A DNA stretch of 42,596 nt from Clostridium sp. 26_21 (lineage in GTDB: Bacteria > Bacillota > Clostridia > TANB77 > CAG-508). The DNA lies in the NCBI GenBank assembly GCA_001915995.1, contig MNRO01000011.1, positions 1-42,596 on the forward strand, given 5' to 3'. Below, in pieces: positions 42,560-42,596 of this stretch. The notes beneath the pieces are model-generated. The model worked only from the letters and a program-made list of their open reading frames with translations, was not told where the DNA came from and searched no databases. The translations under genes and the position numbers were made by a program. Position 1 is the first letter of the stretch. Each line of letters begins with the position of its first letter.

Positions 42560-42596
42560 GTTAAGCCCTCGATTTATTAGTATTGGTCAGCTCAAT
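42560..42596 (-). rRNA. rrl: 23S ribosomal RNA, 3' end only
   Basis: The last 37 bases match the conserved 23S 3' end: GAGCTGACCAATACTAAT followed by a CGAGGGCTTAAC end on the minus strand. The gene continues beyond the window. The 3' end is placed at 42560, where CTTAAC would pair with the 5' end of 23S. An AT-rich spacer of 169 bases (42391–42559) without recognisable tRNA separates it from 5S. Confidence 0.93.

Overview
This 42.6 kb window is from a very AT-rich, Gram-positive-type genome. The gene content is that of the Firmicutes: WhiA, GdpP, SufCBDSU, TilS–FtsH, GdpP–RplI–DnaB, ClpP–ClpX–trigger factor, MurA/MurD and a VanW-type cell-wall protein. AGGAG-type ribosome sites and TTGACA/TATAAT promoters recur throughout. 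Together with oxygen-sensitive NrdG and a split two-gene transketolase, this suggests an anaerobic, probably gut-type, uncultured clostridium. The species cannot be named from sequence alone. Almost all genes lie on the minus strand; the plus-strand genes are a penicillin-binding protein, a VanW protein, a CmpB-type membrane protein and two very small genes.

Layout: 1–2850 holds the start of a prepilin-like gene, rpsU, nrdG and a large membrane-anchored protein of unknown function. 3010–5956 is ftsH and tilS. 6000–6459 is a stand-alone small gene. 6494–10441 is gdpP–rplI–dnaB. 10564–18347 is one long iron–sulfur/tRNA-thiolation cluster: a DtxR-like regulator, sufC, sufB, sufD, sufS, sufU, a TPR protein and mnmA. 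A foreign-looking plus-strand gene sits between sufD and sufS. 18443–19830 holds an anchored alpha/beta hydrolase and another small stand-alone gene. 19834–24082 is murD–prmC–whiA–hemW. 24272–27761 is a 25-residue Asn/Lys-rich peptide gene, then clpX, clpP and tig. 27894–30688 is comM–dprA–yraN (DNA uptake/processing). 30773–41937 contains envelope genes (PBP, patatin, WG-repeat protein, VanW, MurA, CmpB-like), two small or unknown genes, and the transketolase pair. The window ends in a ribosomal RNA operon read on the minus strand: 23S 3' end, 5S, tRNA-Asn and a terminator.

The most unusual structure is a set of three small genes (6056–6385, 14355–14537, 19572–19754). Each is packed between housekeeping genes with its own TTG–17 nt–TGnTATAAT promoter, a TGGAGG ribosome site and its own strong hairpin, and each uses codons unlike its neighbours. 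One of them splits the suf operon on the opposite strand. They look like independently acquired single-gene cassettes of unknown function. Second is the DtxR-like protein heading the suf operon, which appears to have lost the usual metal ligands and carries a C-terminal cysteine cluster instead. No stretch longer than 300 bases lacks a gene or RNA; the longest are about 215–220 bases (33588–33801 and 41938–42187).
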